From assembly GCF_030463565.1 (NCBI RefSeq), contig NC_134654.1, positions 17,252,202 through 17,316,201 on the forward strand: 64,000 nt of DNA, given 5' to 3'. Position 1 is the first letter of the stretch; every line of letters begins with the position of its first letter. This stretch comes from Pelecanus crispus. Its lineage: Eukaryota; Chordata; Aves; Pelecaniformes; Pelecanidae. Of this stretch, positions 1 to 12,967 are shown in pieces. The translations under genes and the position numbers were made by a program. Below the pieces are notes generated by a model. The model did not search any database and was not told the DNA's origin. It saw only the letters and a list, made by a program, of their open reading frames with translations.

Positions 1-412
1 CTCTGACTTGGACTAGCAGCTCCCAACTTACGCTGGGGGGAGGTCTGGGGAAGGCTGGCTCCATCTGCGCAGCCCTGCGACTGAGGCTGCCCCTGCATGG
101 CGCCGAGCAGCGCTTTGGGAAATCAAACCCCTTCCCCATGGATCTGCAGTGCTGCCTGAAGAGCAGGTATTGGAGCTGGGGTTTTCCCTCGCAGTTCCCA
201 CGTGCTGAAAGGCAGCAGGATACAGAGCTGCTCCCATCAGCGTTTTGGACCTGCTGACCCAGCATCACCCGCCCCCGAGCTCCAGTGCTCCAGCAATACC
301 TTAGCACAACCCAAAATCACCCGCTGAGCTCTGCAAAACTCCACTTTGGGCAAGCCCTGGAGCTGACGCCATCTCAAAGCCCACAGCCCTCCCCGGTAGC
401 CCCCCGACTCAC
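1..412 (-). other. PIK3R5: PIK3R5 intron following the 413-513 exon
   Basis: The consensus donor at 411-412 (read on the minus strand) opens this intron, which continues beyond the left edge. The next p101 residues expected from the family are not encoded in any frame here, so the next exon lies outside the window. I see no repeat or other gene. Confidence 0.8.
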
Positions 413-513
413 CTCTTTGGCTTTGCCAAGGATCTTCTCCACAAGAATGAGGTAGTTCCCGGCATCTCGGCTCACCAGCTCCTGCAGGCTCCAACAGTTC
501 AGGCACAACCCGG
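413..513 (-). CDS. PIK3R5: PIK3R5 internal coding exon (p101, PI3K-gamma regulatory subunit)
   Basis: This is a 101-bp exon read on the minus strand. It encodes 33 complete residues, beginning GLCLNCWSLQELVSRD and ending LGKAKE, that match the N-terminal part of p101 (about residues 35-67 of the human protein) almost residue for residue. A pyrimidine-rich acceptor (tctcccccgcag) precedes it and a consensus donor (gag|gtgagt) follows. It starts in phase 1, so the first codon is completed by a base from the previous exon, and it ends in phase 0. p101 binds the catalytic subunit p110-gamma and G-protein beta-gamma, recruiting the kinase to the membrane after GPCR activation, mainly in leukocytes. 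Later exons lie left of the window. I could not find the initiating exon to the right. The strand, head-to-head with NTN1, agrees with the known vertebrate order. Confidence 0.93.
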
Positions 514-3500
514 CTGCGGGGGAGACAGAGCTGCCGTCATGCACAGCCCCATTCAAGAAGGTCACAGGAGGGACGAACAATGGGAAAGGGTCAGGGTAAA
601 GGTGTTTGCCGCCTGTGTCAGATCACGGCAGAGGAAAAACAACCTCGCACCCTCATTCCGGACAGATCTAATCTTGCCAAGTGGTGCTTATCTCAGCGGC
701 ACCACTTTGTACCCGAGCACCTTAGTGCTCTCGCTCACCCAGCTCAATGCACTCAGCTGGGTTGGATGCCTCTCCCCACGGCAGGCCGGGTAGCTGACAT
801 GCCTGTGCTGCCACGTGCCCACTGCAGAGGCCAGAGGGATGTGCATAGCATAGGTGTATTCCCACCTCCAGTCTGCCTGAGCACAGAAAACCCACTAGGT
901 GCAGCCCCTTGCCCTGCTGCCCCAGGCTCAAGCACCCCAGATGCAGTATCCCAACTATAAACTCACTCAAACCCTGCAACATTCAGCTCCCCATTAGGCA
1001 ACACATCCAACCCCCTCCAGGTGCATCACACCTGAGGGAAGACACTGCATCCCCCCGACCAGCTTCCGCACAGCCTGGAGGTGCACCACCACATCAGCAT
1101 CGCAGCAGTCAGAGCTCGTATCAGCATCATTGTTAAGCCTGCCCTGTATTTATTCCATCTCTTAGCACCTTCAAGTTTTTATTAATGTATTAAAACCCCA
1201 CCAGGAAATTTCCCAGATACTGAGAGAGGAGAATTGCCATGCAAACGGATGGAGGGTCCTTCTCCCTGGTTAACTGAAACCCCCCTGGCTTCCATCCCCA
1301 GACATCTGCCTCTCACTGCTGGGACCCAACTGCTGACAATGGCCCAAGGTGTTTCCCGAGGCCGTCACTTTTCTTGGCAGTCAGGGCCACCTCCCAGATG
1401 GTCTTAGAGGAAATGATCTGAGTGAAGGCTGCCGGGCGCCTCCATTCATCCTGGCCCTGCATCCCGGGGAAGGAGACGGCGCTCACCGGCTCCAGACTGG
1501 GATCTGCAGACCAAGGAGGGAGTAGCACCTCCTCCTCCTCCTCCTCCTCTTCCTCCCAGGGACCCAGGCACCGCACACAGTCCGGTGGAGAAAAGTTATA
1601 GGGAAATTTCAAACAAACAACCAAACAAATATCTGAGAAAGGTCCATGTTTGCATCTCCCTCATCCCACATTGCCATGATTTTATCACCAGGAATGGACA
1701 CAGTGTAGGCATCACACAGCTCAGCCACAGCCTATGGCACAGTTCAGGGGGTACTGGCACTGGGGCTCTTCCAAGCTCAGTCCAAAAGCAAAACCAAGAG
1801 AGAAAGAGAGCATCTCTCACTGCAGGGAAGTGGGGCTAACAATCAGAGAGGAAAAATAAATATAAATCCAGCCACTCTTCATTCACATGGTCTATTAAGT
1901 GGCACAGAAACATAACAAACACCAACCCACGCGTGTTGGCTGTCACGTTGAAGCTAACAAGGAAGAAGCAATGCTGTGAGCTGGCAAGGGGACAGTGGTA
2001 TTCAACACAAATCTACAGGTCATGCTGTCTGTCCCTCAAATGTTATTCCCAGCTGCAGAGGCTACAAATTCATCAAACATACACAAGATATGTACATGCC
2101 ATAAAAATACCTTTACACACCTTCTAGGTGTTAAACAGGATGAATGTAAACCGGGGAAGAGCTATGCCATGGCCCAGCTGGGAGAAGGCCGATGCCAAGA
2201 CAAGCAAAACTAGTGCTCAGGTTGCAAAAACAGCCTTCACTTGACCCCGCCATGGACAAGCATTTGCTCACCAGGACACACCCTATTTCTGTGGCTTTAT
2301 GCCTAACTTTTAGCTGGACAAAACAGGGCAGTAGCCTTCCCCCACGGGAAAGCTCCCCCGCTGCCATGCAACTTTTCACTTTCAATGAATCAACGTTTTC
2401 CAGCAGAGAAAGATCCTGCTGGAAAGTTTCCAAGGAGCTCAGATGCACTTGCTGTTAATTACAGTTACAAATTTTAATTTGCCTCCAGTACTGCCAGCAT
2501 CATACTGGGTTTGCTGACACCCAGAGCACAACCTTAGATGTGATATCTTGTCAGTGAGGGCACAGCCACAGCGACCTGGTAATTCAGCGATGCTCCAGTT
2601 TTCCCTTGAGCCACTTTCATAAGTCAGTGCAATGGCACAAAGCCATGGCTCTGCCTAGGAGGACTGCAGAAGATTGCTCAAATAAATCAGTGTTGTCCCA
2701 GAGTGCAGCACCCTCCAGGGAAAGCCCCAACACCTGTGACATAGTCAAGAAAGCAACTGGCCCAGCAGAAGTGGTCAGAGCTGCTGGGAGCTTTGCTGAC
2801 CTCAGCAAGAAGCAGCTGGGCTTGTGGTGCCTTGAAACAACCCATCCTGCTTCAGCCGGGAGGATTATTTCACCTGAGAGAGCCCGGCCAGGCTTTGCCC
2901 TGGGCAGCTGCAGCGGGACCGCGTGGGGCAGGATCCGTGAGAGCAGCGGAGCTGAGCTCCATCGGGGTGCATTACCAGACGAAGAGAACGCTGCATACTG
3001 CGTGAGCGTAACCACAAATACAAATAGCCCAGCAAGACTCAGGCTCTTTCCTTCCTCTCACTTCTAGCGAGGGAGAAGGAAATTGCGGCGGCAGCAGCTT
3101 GCTGCGTTATTCTGTGCTGAATGGGGCAGAGGGAGAGGCGCTGGGCTGCTTCCCTGGGGAGGAGCTGGGGCAAACCTGCTGTTAATGGGCTGGGGGGACA
3201 GGCAGGTAGCAGGGACAAGGGCAGGGCTCGAGGGAAGCGTCTTACAAATATAATTTAGACCCGAGGTCTTCTGACGCATTTTTGGGTCTCCTACAGTAAC
3301 TGTGAGCTGAAGCACAAGGATGCAGCCAGGTATATTTGAATAACATCCCTATAAGCAGAATTTCTGTTTAACTCATGGCCATGGCAAGGCACTGGGATTA
3401 CCCTGGGATTAAGCCAAATGGTGCAGGGAGGCAGTAGGCTGCCAGGGTCTGAGCTTCTAAATTTGGCAAAGACACACCAAAACAGCTGCGTCCTTGCTAA

Positions 3501-6500
3501 AAATAGTCTCAAGCACAAAATGCAGCTCAGAACTCCTGGACACAATAAACAAGGAGCACGTGGCAAACTGAAGTGTCCGGCACCTCCAGGCATCAGTCAG
3601 GACAGAGGATCCAGACCTGGGTAGGAATTCCCTTCCCTCTGCACACAGTCCAGGTCATGAGCATCCACTTTCCAACCACTGGGAGCAGAGTTAGTCCCTG
3701 CAGCCATATCCCCTGTATCCTGACTAAAAAGGTTATTCGGGCATGGAGGGTGATTCTCCTAATGTGGACAGGTCAGGAATAAAAGCCCCAGGTGACATTA
3801 AAAGCAGAAAGGAGCCACCCACCTGCAAGTGCCCTCTCCGTCCCTCTGCAGATGTCCCACATCTGCCTGGGACACAGCTGGGTGCTGTGGTAGCACCCGG
3901 GGAGTTTTATGAACTGCAGAGCAGCACTTGGTTTATTCCCAGGCCAGGGAGAGGCTGCAGCCAGGTGAGAAACCAGCTCCAGAAAGTTTTCTTTGCAGCC
4001 AACACCTCCATCTCAGTGCACCCGAGCAGACGCTCCACTGCTGGTTTGCTGCAATGGTGAATCATGCCACCACACTGGGTCAGGCCACAAATCACAGGGA
4101 CAACTTGGCAGCAGTGTTTTACAACGGGTCTGAGCACAAAGTCCAAACTGGGTTCATTCCACTGTGCCAGGCATGCTCAAAACCAGCAGTGCCAGACCAC
4201 ACCAGGCACCCTCCCTGTCCCAGCGTGGACAAGGGTAGGATGCGCACCGAGGGCATGCAGAAAGCTTGAACCAGGCTTTCTCCTGGACTTTGCACTTGCT
4301 CTTTAATTCCCCAAAAAACCCCATTTCTCACTATGAGACGCAAGGGAGGGCCCAAATCTGCATAGAGCGCACAGCTTGGGGATGCCCTGGGATGCCCCCC
4401 AAGGCAAGTGGCAGAATTCTTCCTGCTATCACTGCAAGCAGGAGCTGTGCTCCCCATTACCCCCTCTCTATTGAGTTATGTAAGCACTGAAAAGTCCTGT
4501 ATTGGTGGAGAAACACTTCACCTCACTCACCTAAAACCGTATCAAGGCAGGGTTTGCAGAGCTCAGGCAGGTGCCTCTTGGCTGAGGGAATTGGGAAGTA
4601 AAAATCACACACACAAACTGCTCAACGCCTTAGAGGAGAGCGGTCCACGCAGGAGCTGTGGGGCGATCTCCGGATCTGGAGGTGCAGGCAGCACAAACTA
4701 GAACTTCACCTTCCAGCCTCTAAATGCTATGAATTTGTCACAAGAGGCACCAGAGACCTCCCAGCAGGGCAGTGGGAAGCCCCACAGCTAAAAAAACTGC
4801 TTACATCCACCCTGCCCTCAAGCTCATCCATCCAGTTTTGCTCTACTAAAACAGCAACCCAGCACTATTTATTTTTTCTTTATACATAGAGAATGAGTCA
4901 GATTTATCTGCCAGTAACACAGGCAGTCCAGAGCACATCATGGCCCTAGCTGCGGGACGCTGGGGCTGCGACACATGGAGCTGCAGCAGAAGCAGGACTA
5001 AGCTTTACTTATCCCAGCATCCTACACAGCACACTTAGACTGAGCCCAGCATAACGCATACCCAAAGAAAAATCTCCCTTTGGGAGAGCAAAGCCTCCAA
5101 GCAGGGACCTAGCGCTGGGCAGAGGCTGCACCAAGACCCCTGCACCAGGAGGGAGCTTGGGCGCAGTGCATGCTCTTGCTTTGATCGCTATCGGCGCCGA
5201 TGAAGATGCCAGCAGTGTGCTGGGAGCCGGGTGGCAGCGGGCCCGTGGGCGGCCTCGGAAGGATGAGGCTTCGCGATTTCTTTTCTGAGAAGTGCACCGA
5301 GACGTCCTCCTCCCAGAGCGGCTCCTTCCTGACCTCAGTGGTTGACATTTCCCCTCCACCACTCTTCATATGGGGCAACTGTCAAGTCGGAAAAAAAGAA
5401 ATAAAACAGAAATACCACATGCCCAAGCTGCCATCGCCCACAGCGCTCGGGCTGGGCATCGGCTCCCAGTGCCGTCAGAGGTGACACGGATGGAGGGGTG
5501 AAAAGCAGATGTCTCCGTTTCCTCCCTCCCCCAGACCTGCTCCCACCATTTCCACTACGCCCTCACCAGAATAAGGTAGTTTTCTCCAAGGGACTGCCCA
5601 GAGGAAGGGCCGACTCACAGCAGTTTGTAAGCAGGGGGGTTAGAGGTGCCTGAAGCACAGGGGACAGCAGAGCCCCACAGTCACAGCATCCTCTTGGGAT
5701 GCATCCCGCACCGCACAGGAGTCCAACCTGCAGCTCCCGTTTCCAAGCAGCTGCTTAGAGCCCCCTGAGCAGGGCACAGCAGCACCTCCCAGGGCTGGAG
5801 CCACCCCAGCACTTCCACCCAACCTGGGCAGTGATTTCAGCAAGAAAACCCACCACAAACCTGGAGAAATCAGTTCAAAGGTTAAAACTTGCAAGGTTTA
5901 GTAACCAGCACACCTTAATTGTGCACTTAGAGCTGGAAGTATTTCAGACATTGCATTTCGCTACTTAGTGACTAAGCTGGAGGATCCCCACACCAGACTT
6001 CTGTTCATTCCCCATGAGGGTATTTAGATGACTGCAATCAAGCAGGATCTTAAGCTTTCTTTTGTTAGAGCTGAGCAGACTGAACTGCCTGGGCATCATG
6101 TAAGACGTATCATTGAAGACTCCTCTCCTCCTCTGGCTCACCGGTGGCTTTCATCCATCCTCCCTCACCAGCATCCTTCGTCCTCTCCGACTTGTGTGCA
6201 GCCCCATGGCAGAGACAGAACAGCTCCTTCCCATCCCTGTGACCTTTCAGGCAATGGGCTGCTCTACAGCCTCCCCAGCAGCTCCACATCCACTGCAATC
6301 CTCCAGCCCTTCTCACACCTCTGACTCCCCAGTACAGCATCCCCAGTGCTGCCAGCAGCCAGACCCAAGCCCAGCACTCTCCTTCACCAAAGGCTCCCTG
6401 TTTCACCGCTCACCAGCAAGAAGTAAAATATTTTTCTTCCTTTAGCACGCTCCGATTTGACTATCATCTCTCTCCAGCAACATGGAAGAAGGCAAACTCT

Positions 6501-9500
6501 CTGAAGAGGATCTCCAATAGGAAAAAGGAGGCTGTCTTTCCTAACACTTATTCTAACAGGGTTTTTTGTGAGTCAGAGACAATCAATTTTCATTTGGTTT
6601 GTCCAATAAACACTGCAGTTCAGGAAAGATTTTCTGTCTAGACCCCAGAGCTGACCACGGGCTCATCCAGAGTATAAATTTGTGATGACCAAAGCACTCA
6701 CACTTCTCCTCTTTGCTGACTTCACAGACCTCAGCTATTCAGTCACTTATGCGGAGGGAAAACGATACATCGGAAGCAATTACTCACCCATTCTGGAGCA
6801 ACCTCCTGTAAAATTATCATGTAAAAATAAAGCATTAAATAATTTAAAAGTGAACAAAATTCTTGCAAGGTCTCAGCCCAAAAAGCTGTGATGTGGTGCA
6901 TGTGATTTTGGTGCACAGAAATGGTAAAAAAGAGGGGAAAGAAAATAAATTGAGAAACAGAAGTGATATAAGAAGTTAAAAATGAGAAAGGAGAAGGCTA
7001 CTGCAGAGTTAAGAACAAGATGGAGGGATTCATTGACTATGAGGAACAGAGCCCTGCCATAAATAACAGCCTGGATCTGACACAGGACAGCAGTAATTAA
7101 ACTGTCGCTTGTAACACGGGGAAGGCAGAAGAATGTGAAAACATTTTTGCTGGTTTTGAAAAGAAATAGGATAGCCTGTTAAGGGGTATAGGTATATCTG
7201 TACATTATGCTTTCCCTAAATCATGTACGTTACTGCAATAACAAAATACTTCCTACTCCAACTGCAAGGGGGCGAGATGTGAAACACCAACTTTTCAAAG
7301 CAAACATGTGAAAAACCAGCAGGGCTGGACAGCCCACATGGAACACCACTAAAGGCATGGTCAAGAAGCGCTGCCCCAGGGGTTGTCCAGAAGCAGCACC
7401 CTGGGGCCGGGGCACAGCAAAGCTATTAACACCACAGTCACCAATGACTGCGGAAACAGGGTTCGCCGGTCACGCTGAAGATTTCTGGCAACAGCACAAA
7501 TGCTGTTGATGAAAGGGAACTTTCTGATACATAAAATGCCTGAGATTCTCTCAGGAATGCCAGGTCATTCTGCCAAGCCCCACAAAACCCACATGAAGAG
7601 GACTGAAAACCAGCAGGCGGAGAGATGGGGGAAAATCATTAGAAATGAGGAATCACTGAGCAGCACAGCTGCTTCCAACAGAGCCCACCACCACCCAACC
7701 TGTGTCCTGTACAGTCTTGTCTTTGCTAATGAGCCAGAAAAACTAAGCTGTTTTTTTAAAGGCTACCCTAACACAAACACCAGCGCTGAGGGGCTGGGAT
7801 TAGAGAAGGGCAGAGTTTGTGAGTGACACAGGAATTGATTAATTATAATTACAGGAAGAGGTGAGTTACGCGGTGCACAATGAATTGCTTGGCGAGATGG
7901 ACTCCTTTGGACATACACTGTAATGGTGCCAAATGTGAGGTCACGCTTCCAGCAACCAGGAATGTAGGTCACAATTCAGGGCCTGTTTCCCAGAACGTGG
8001 AGAGACCAAAAGGATCCAGAAGTCCTGGTCATAGCTGCGTGAACCGGGACCCAGGGTGATGCTACAGCATGGGGAGCTGGCGTCACTCCAGTAGGCATGA
8101 GGAAATGGGCATGGCAAGAGGGATTACTCCAGTATTTGGCACCATGTAGGATACAACTTGCATCTCTTTCTTGACTTATAGGTAAACGGAAAAGCACAGG
8201 CGGTTGAAAGAAGATCTGCACAGACAAAAGGAAACCTGGATTTGACAGCCCCCCAAATTCACTTCATTTCTTTCATCTGCAAAAGGATTCGGGAGTGATT
8301 TAATTGCAGCCTACAAGTGTGAGTATGAGGAAGACAGGTCAAAATTACTTTCAAAAGTTACTGCTTACCATTGCTGCTTTGCCCTCACCACCACCATCCC
8401 AAATCCCTTTGCAGCCCTCTGAACATGGCTCACATCTTTATGGCCACCACAGTATCTGATCTAGACTGAAATAAAGTCAATAACATTATCTCCACACTTG
8501 CTTCTGACAATGCAGCACAGATTACACCCGTAGGTTTTGAGGACCGTATGCATCAAAGCAAGGCAAGGCCAGCTCATCACACAAAGGAGCCTTTCCTCAT
8601 GGTGAATGAAGACTCCTCCTCTTTCCAGCTCAAGCATGGACAACTGGCAAGGTGCATGGCTTCTGTGCTGAGCTTTACCTATGTAAGACCTAACATGACT
8701 TGTTCAGCTTCTTGGTACGTCTTCCTACTGCAACAAGAGGCTCAGGAAGACTGAAGATCCCACTTTTAGCTTTGAACACTGGAAGGGAGAAAAGGCCTCC
8801 GAGCCTCCAGTAGCACCAGCAGCTCCCTCTTACCAGGTAGGTCAGCAGATCATGCAGAGACAGAAGAACAGAAGAGTCTGACCCCATCGAGGCTGTCAGG
8901 TGTCAGGCTCATGGCCAACAAGCCCATGGTTAACAGGTCACCTACCAGCCCATCTGCTGGAGACAGCATCTCTGCTAAGCCCGTGTAGACACCTTTCCAG
9001 TGCATGGTAGATCCTGTCCTCTGTGCACGTGGTATGCTGCATTTTAATTCATCTCCTAAAGAAAGAGAAGGAAGAAAGTTAGTATACTGGGCTCTTAGTT
9101 AAATGTGAGGAAAAGAGCACTGCAACACTTCTACTGCAGCACAGACAAGATGCTCTTGGTGAAAGAGCACCCCGTTACTGCTTCCTGTCACCCATTCCAA
9201 CCCCAAAGCCAGCGGTGCACCCCACGCTGTTAGCTGTCATCTTCCCTTCTGCTCCCCCAATCCCTCCCAATCATGGCAAAGAAAAGGAGGCGCACACATC
9301 CACAACTCAATCATGAGAGGCTGTGGGGCCAAGGCACCCTCCCCCTGACCTGCTGCAGGCATATCTGCCTTCTCACAACTTCCGTCTGCGGGACAGATCA
9401 AGTCTCATTCACGTGTTTGTGGCAAGGAGGTAATCTTGGGTTAGCCTCCATCAAAGATAACAGTGCAAGAGATTACAGCTGCAGCACCTTGCAATGGGGT

Positions 9501-9507
9501 CAATGGG
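514..9507. other. Non-coding unique sequence, inferred PIK3R5 intron or upstream DNA
   Basis: No coding exon could be supported on either strand. The stretch contains a (CTC)n tract near 1.53 kb, which makes a spurious polyglutamate frame on the minus strand, and AT-rich segments around 6.5-7.2 kb. Open frames here are short and lack conserved domains. Its assignment to PIK3R5 rests only on position upstream of the 413-513 exon. Confidence 0.5.
1530..1557. repeat. (CTC)n / (GAG)n trinucleotide repeat
   Basis: Six or more uninterrupted cct units followed by ttcctccc. On the minus strand it encodes a run of about nine glutamates inside a 103-codon open frame. p101 itself has an acidic stretch, but that segment lies downstream of the 413-513 exon in the protein, so this tract is in the wrong place to be it. 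Confidence 0.85.
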
Positions 9508-9573
9508 AATCATAGAACAGCCCTGGAAGGAACAGGCTGGAAGGAATTTCAAAAGATTATCTGGTCCAACCTA
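9508..9573 (-). mobile_element. CR1 LINE 3'-terminal fragment
   Basis: The plus strand reads aatcatagaacagccctgg and continues through gctggaaggaatttc and gattatctggtccaacct. This is the reverse complement of the very common 3' end of avian CR1 elements, in which 'aatcatagaat' is followed by 'ggttggaagggacc' and 'atcatctagtccaacc'. Only the last 65 bp or so remains, as usual for 5'-truncated CR1 copies. It is well diverged, so probably old. The element is in minus orientation. It is the clearest single sign that the genome is avian. Confidence 0.8.
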
Positions 9574-12500
9574 GGAAAAGTGAGGGCAGAGCCCACGTTC
9601 CTACTCCTTGCATTAGGTATGGGTTGTCCTTGACAGCTCTAGTGTCCACTGGCGATGGTCACAAACCCACTCCCAAGTGCTAACCTTGTTCCAGCCAAGA
9701 AAGCCTCCTGTACTGTCACCTTGCTGCCACACAGCTAACATGAAGAAAAGGTCCACGTGCCCTTGTGGCAATGCAGGAAAATACAGAGAGGACCTCAGCC
9801 CCAACATCTGAAGACATTGTGAAACTGCGGATTGCATGCCTGGCTGCAACCTTCTCACAACACGGCTCTGTGCATCTTACCTCTCTTCCGCGGCTCAAGG
9901 TGCAAACCTAAACCTTGGGCTGGCAGAGACTGTGCTGGGGGGAGGAAGATTTTATCCCACTCAATGCATATGTATCTGTCTGGGACACCACGAAAATAAA
10001 AGCAACTTGCCCAGAAGGTTGACTTCTCAGATCTGCCCTGACCATGAGCAATCAAAGAGGTGCCGGGGCAGAGATTCTCTCCTCCCCATAGTGCCAGCCC
10101 TGACATCCAGAGGGACCCTGTGGCAGGCGCCTCCCCTCTCCCGACGCACAGAGAAGGATTCATCCCACAGACTCTTTGCCTCTTAGTTAGAAGCAACACA
10201 AACGCACAAAAAATAATCCAGGAATAAGAAATAAAACCTGCCAGTACTACAAAAAACACCTGCCAAGGAAGCCTTTGCTTTCTATCTCAGACAGCATGTT
10301 CCTTGTACCTATGTCACATGCTTGTGCAGTTCCCAACGCTACCCCAAAATGCTCAATTCTTTGCTTATTTGGATGTTTGTCACTCAGTATTCAATGGTGG
10401 CTGCACCCATTACAGCTCCCCACCTCCACCCTGGCAGAAGCAAAAGCTGCTGTGATCTCGGCAGAGGTTCCACCCAGTCCCCCCTATTTGGTGCACTCAG
10501 CATGGCCACCTCCACCCACACTTAATTCCTGGCAATTCCCCCAAAAGGGCTCAGTAAAGCCATGCCCGGCTGCTGGGGCTTCCCGAGAGCCAAGGGACCA
10601 GCGAGGCTGGCTCCAGCCCTGCTACTCGGTCCTTTCCTACACTGGAGAGGAGCCACCAATGGCTCCAAACAGGTGAAAGCAAACACACAACGAGGAACCA
10701 CTGACCTGCCAAATGCAAGCTCTCTCCTTTACCCCAAAGAGGCTCATGGGCTCCTGCTTCTTGTGTCCTGCTACCACAGCCTGTTATTATGGTCTTCCCC
10801 AAAAGTTTTATCCATCCACAGTGCGTGCGCAAGGAATGCCCAAGAAACGCTCCACCGCAGTGCTGAGGACTGAATGAGCGAGGAATCTGCACATCAGCAC
10901 CTTAGTCATGACTTGTGGCAAGAGGAAAGCAGTGACTAAGAACACAGCATGACTCATAAGCACCCTTTACAACACCCAGCTCACAAAAATACACCTCCCC
11001 ACACATCAGCTTGTTTTAGAGTACAGCTCGGTCCTCGGAGGGGAACACGCTCCTCATCACATGCTCGGGGCGAGCTGCGTGCCAGCCCAGCCATCCTTTC
11101 CCAATGCCTTTCATATCTCAGCACAGAACAGGCAGGGAATTTAAGGACAAAATATGACAAAGATATTACCATAACTTTCAAACCACAAAACACAAAATCT
11201 TTGTGTTTTTTTTCCTGGTGTGCTACAGACCACACACGAATCTAAACCTCCTCTCCCAAGGCAGTGCTTATGGAAGCATCTTTCACAGGAGAGGACTCTG
11301 TTTGTCCACCACAACCGAGCAGAAACTTTTTAACCTTTTCTACTGTTTATTCCCCAAACTCTGCCTTCCTTCCCACCCACACCAAGCAAAACGACAAGGC
11401 AGGGACAGTTCTGGAGGATGTAATCAGACTTTCCAAGGAGCTCTGTTAAGTATCTCAAGAGCACTAGAAAAAAATAAGTGTTGAGGTCAAGGTTTTTAAT
11501 CAATGCTTTGCAATGGCTTATGAGGGTGTTGAGCAACTCTGCAGGGGAAAAAAAACACCACCAAAAAAAACCCCTGTCCCTTCATCACCTCCCTCCAGTT
11601 GGACTCCCAGTAGCAGAGCTGCTAAACCAGGAGCTGCTTTGGCAAAACCGCAAGGTGCAAGGTATTCAGAGGCGGCGGAATGGACAGAGCAGTCACTGAA
11701 CGGTGAACTGCCTGCGGTCATATTTCACAACACACCCAGAGCAAACGCTGCAAGTGGTCATGCCCCAGCACCCTTCGGGGACATCCTCGTCACTGAGGCT
11801 GGCTGCTCCTCTGCTCATTTCCAAGCAGAGCAACATGTTGCAAAAGATGTGGGTTTCCCCGCCTTCTCCCCAGGTGTCAATAGCACTTTCAAGAGAGCAC
11901 CACCACCACCCAGGGAAGACAGAAGGGTTTTGATGACCTTCCAGCACTGTATTGTCACAAAACTCCTGACAGCAGGTTTGCAGACAACACAATACGGTGC
12001 CCACACATCTGTTCAGCCCCTGTGTGAAGCATCTAGAGATACTGCTCCTAGGAGTCAGGAACAGAGGGGACACCACAACAGCTGTGAGGAACATCCTCAG
12101 GCAACGACTGAGTATCACCCTTGGACAAGGCATTAACTGTCTCTCTTCAGAAAGCATATGGCGTACAGAAAAGTGTGGCCAGATTGACTGCCACTCCTGC
12201 TCTGCACAGTCTTAGCAAGAGCTGAGCAAAGCAAGCAGAAGGGCTTTATCCCACCACACCTCGCTCATGCATTGGATCCTAGCCCTACAAAATCAAGCTA
12301 TGGGACTTCAGGCCCTGGATGTTCTCTAAGATGAGGTTGGTTTCCTTTCTCCAGTAACTTTGCACCTTAAAAGCAGCCTCCAAACACCATGCAAACCATA
12401 AAGTCACCGTTTAAGAGGCAGAAAAAACAATGTTTGGAAAAGTTAAGCAATTTTTCTGCTGTCCCACAGCAACTTGTGGCATAGCTGGGAGCAGAAGCCA

Positions 12501-12920
12501 AGTCTCCAGGTGTCCAGACATGTTCCTTACCCTCCATGCCATCTTCCTGCCGCCTGCAGTATCAGCACAGTCAGAAAGGACTGGACTTCTTGCAAGAAGA
12601 TAGCTAGATCTCACCTAGACAGAGTCACCATCACCTCACACCGCTCTGGTCCGTACACATATCTGACCAACCAAGATGAATACCTACCATTGCACATCCC
12701 AAGAAACACTTTTCTCTCTGTCTCTCCCATGCAGGACAGCCGCCCACTGTCAGCAGGGTGCATCTGCAGACCACCCTGACGGAGGTGGCAAGAGGAACTG
12801 ACAGAGATTGAGAGGGGAACCAGGAACCCGGGAACCACAACTGCACCGATCAGGACACAGGGAGACAGCCAGCTCGCAAACAGCTCTAGGACAAAGCAGG
12901 CAGAAAGCAAGGCTTGCTCT

Positions 12921-12967
12921 CGTTAACGTTACATGACGTTACATGACGCCAGTAATGTTACGCCACT
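12921..12967. repeat. Short tandem repeat, 10-bp unit with CRE-like cores
   Basis: Two exact copies of cgttacatga (12927-12936 and 12937-12946) flanked by degenerate copies on either side (cgttaa before, cgccagtaatgttacgcc after). The junctions create tgacgt and tgacgc, half-site-like matches to the CREB/ATF element. Function is not shown. Confidence 0.7.
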
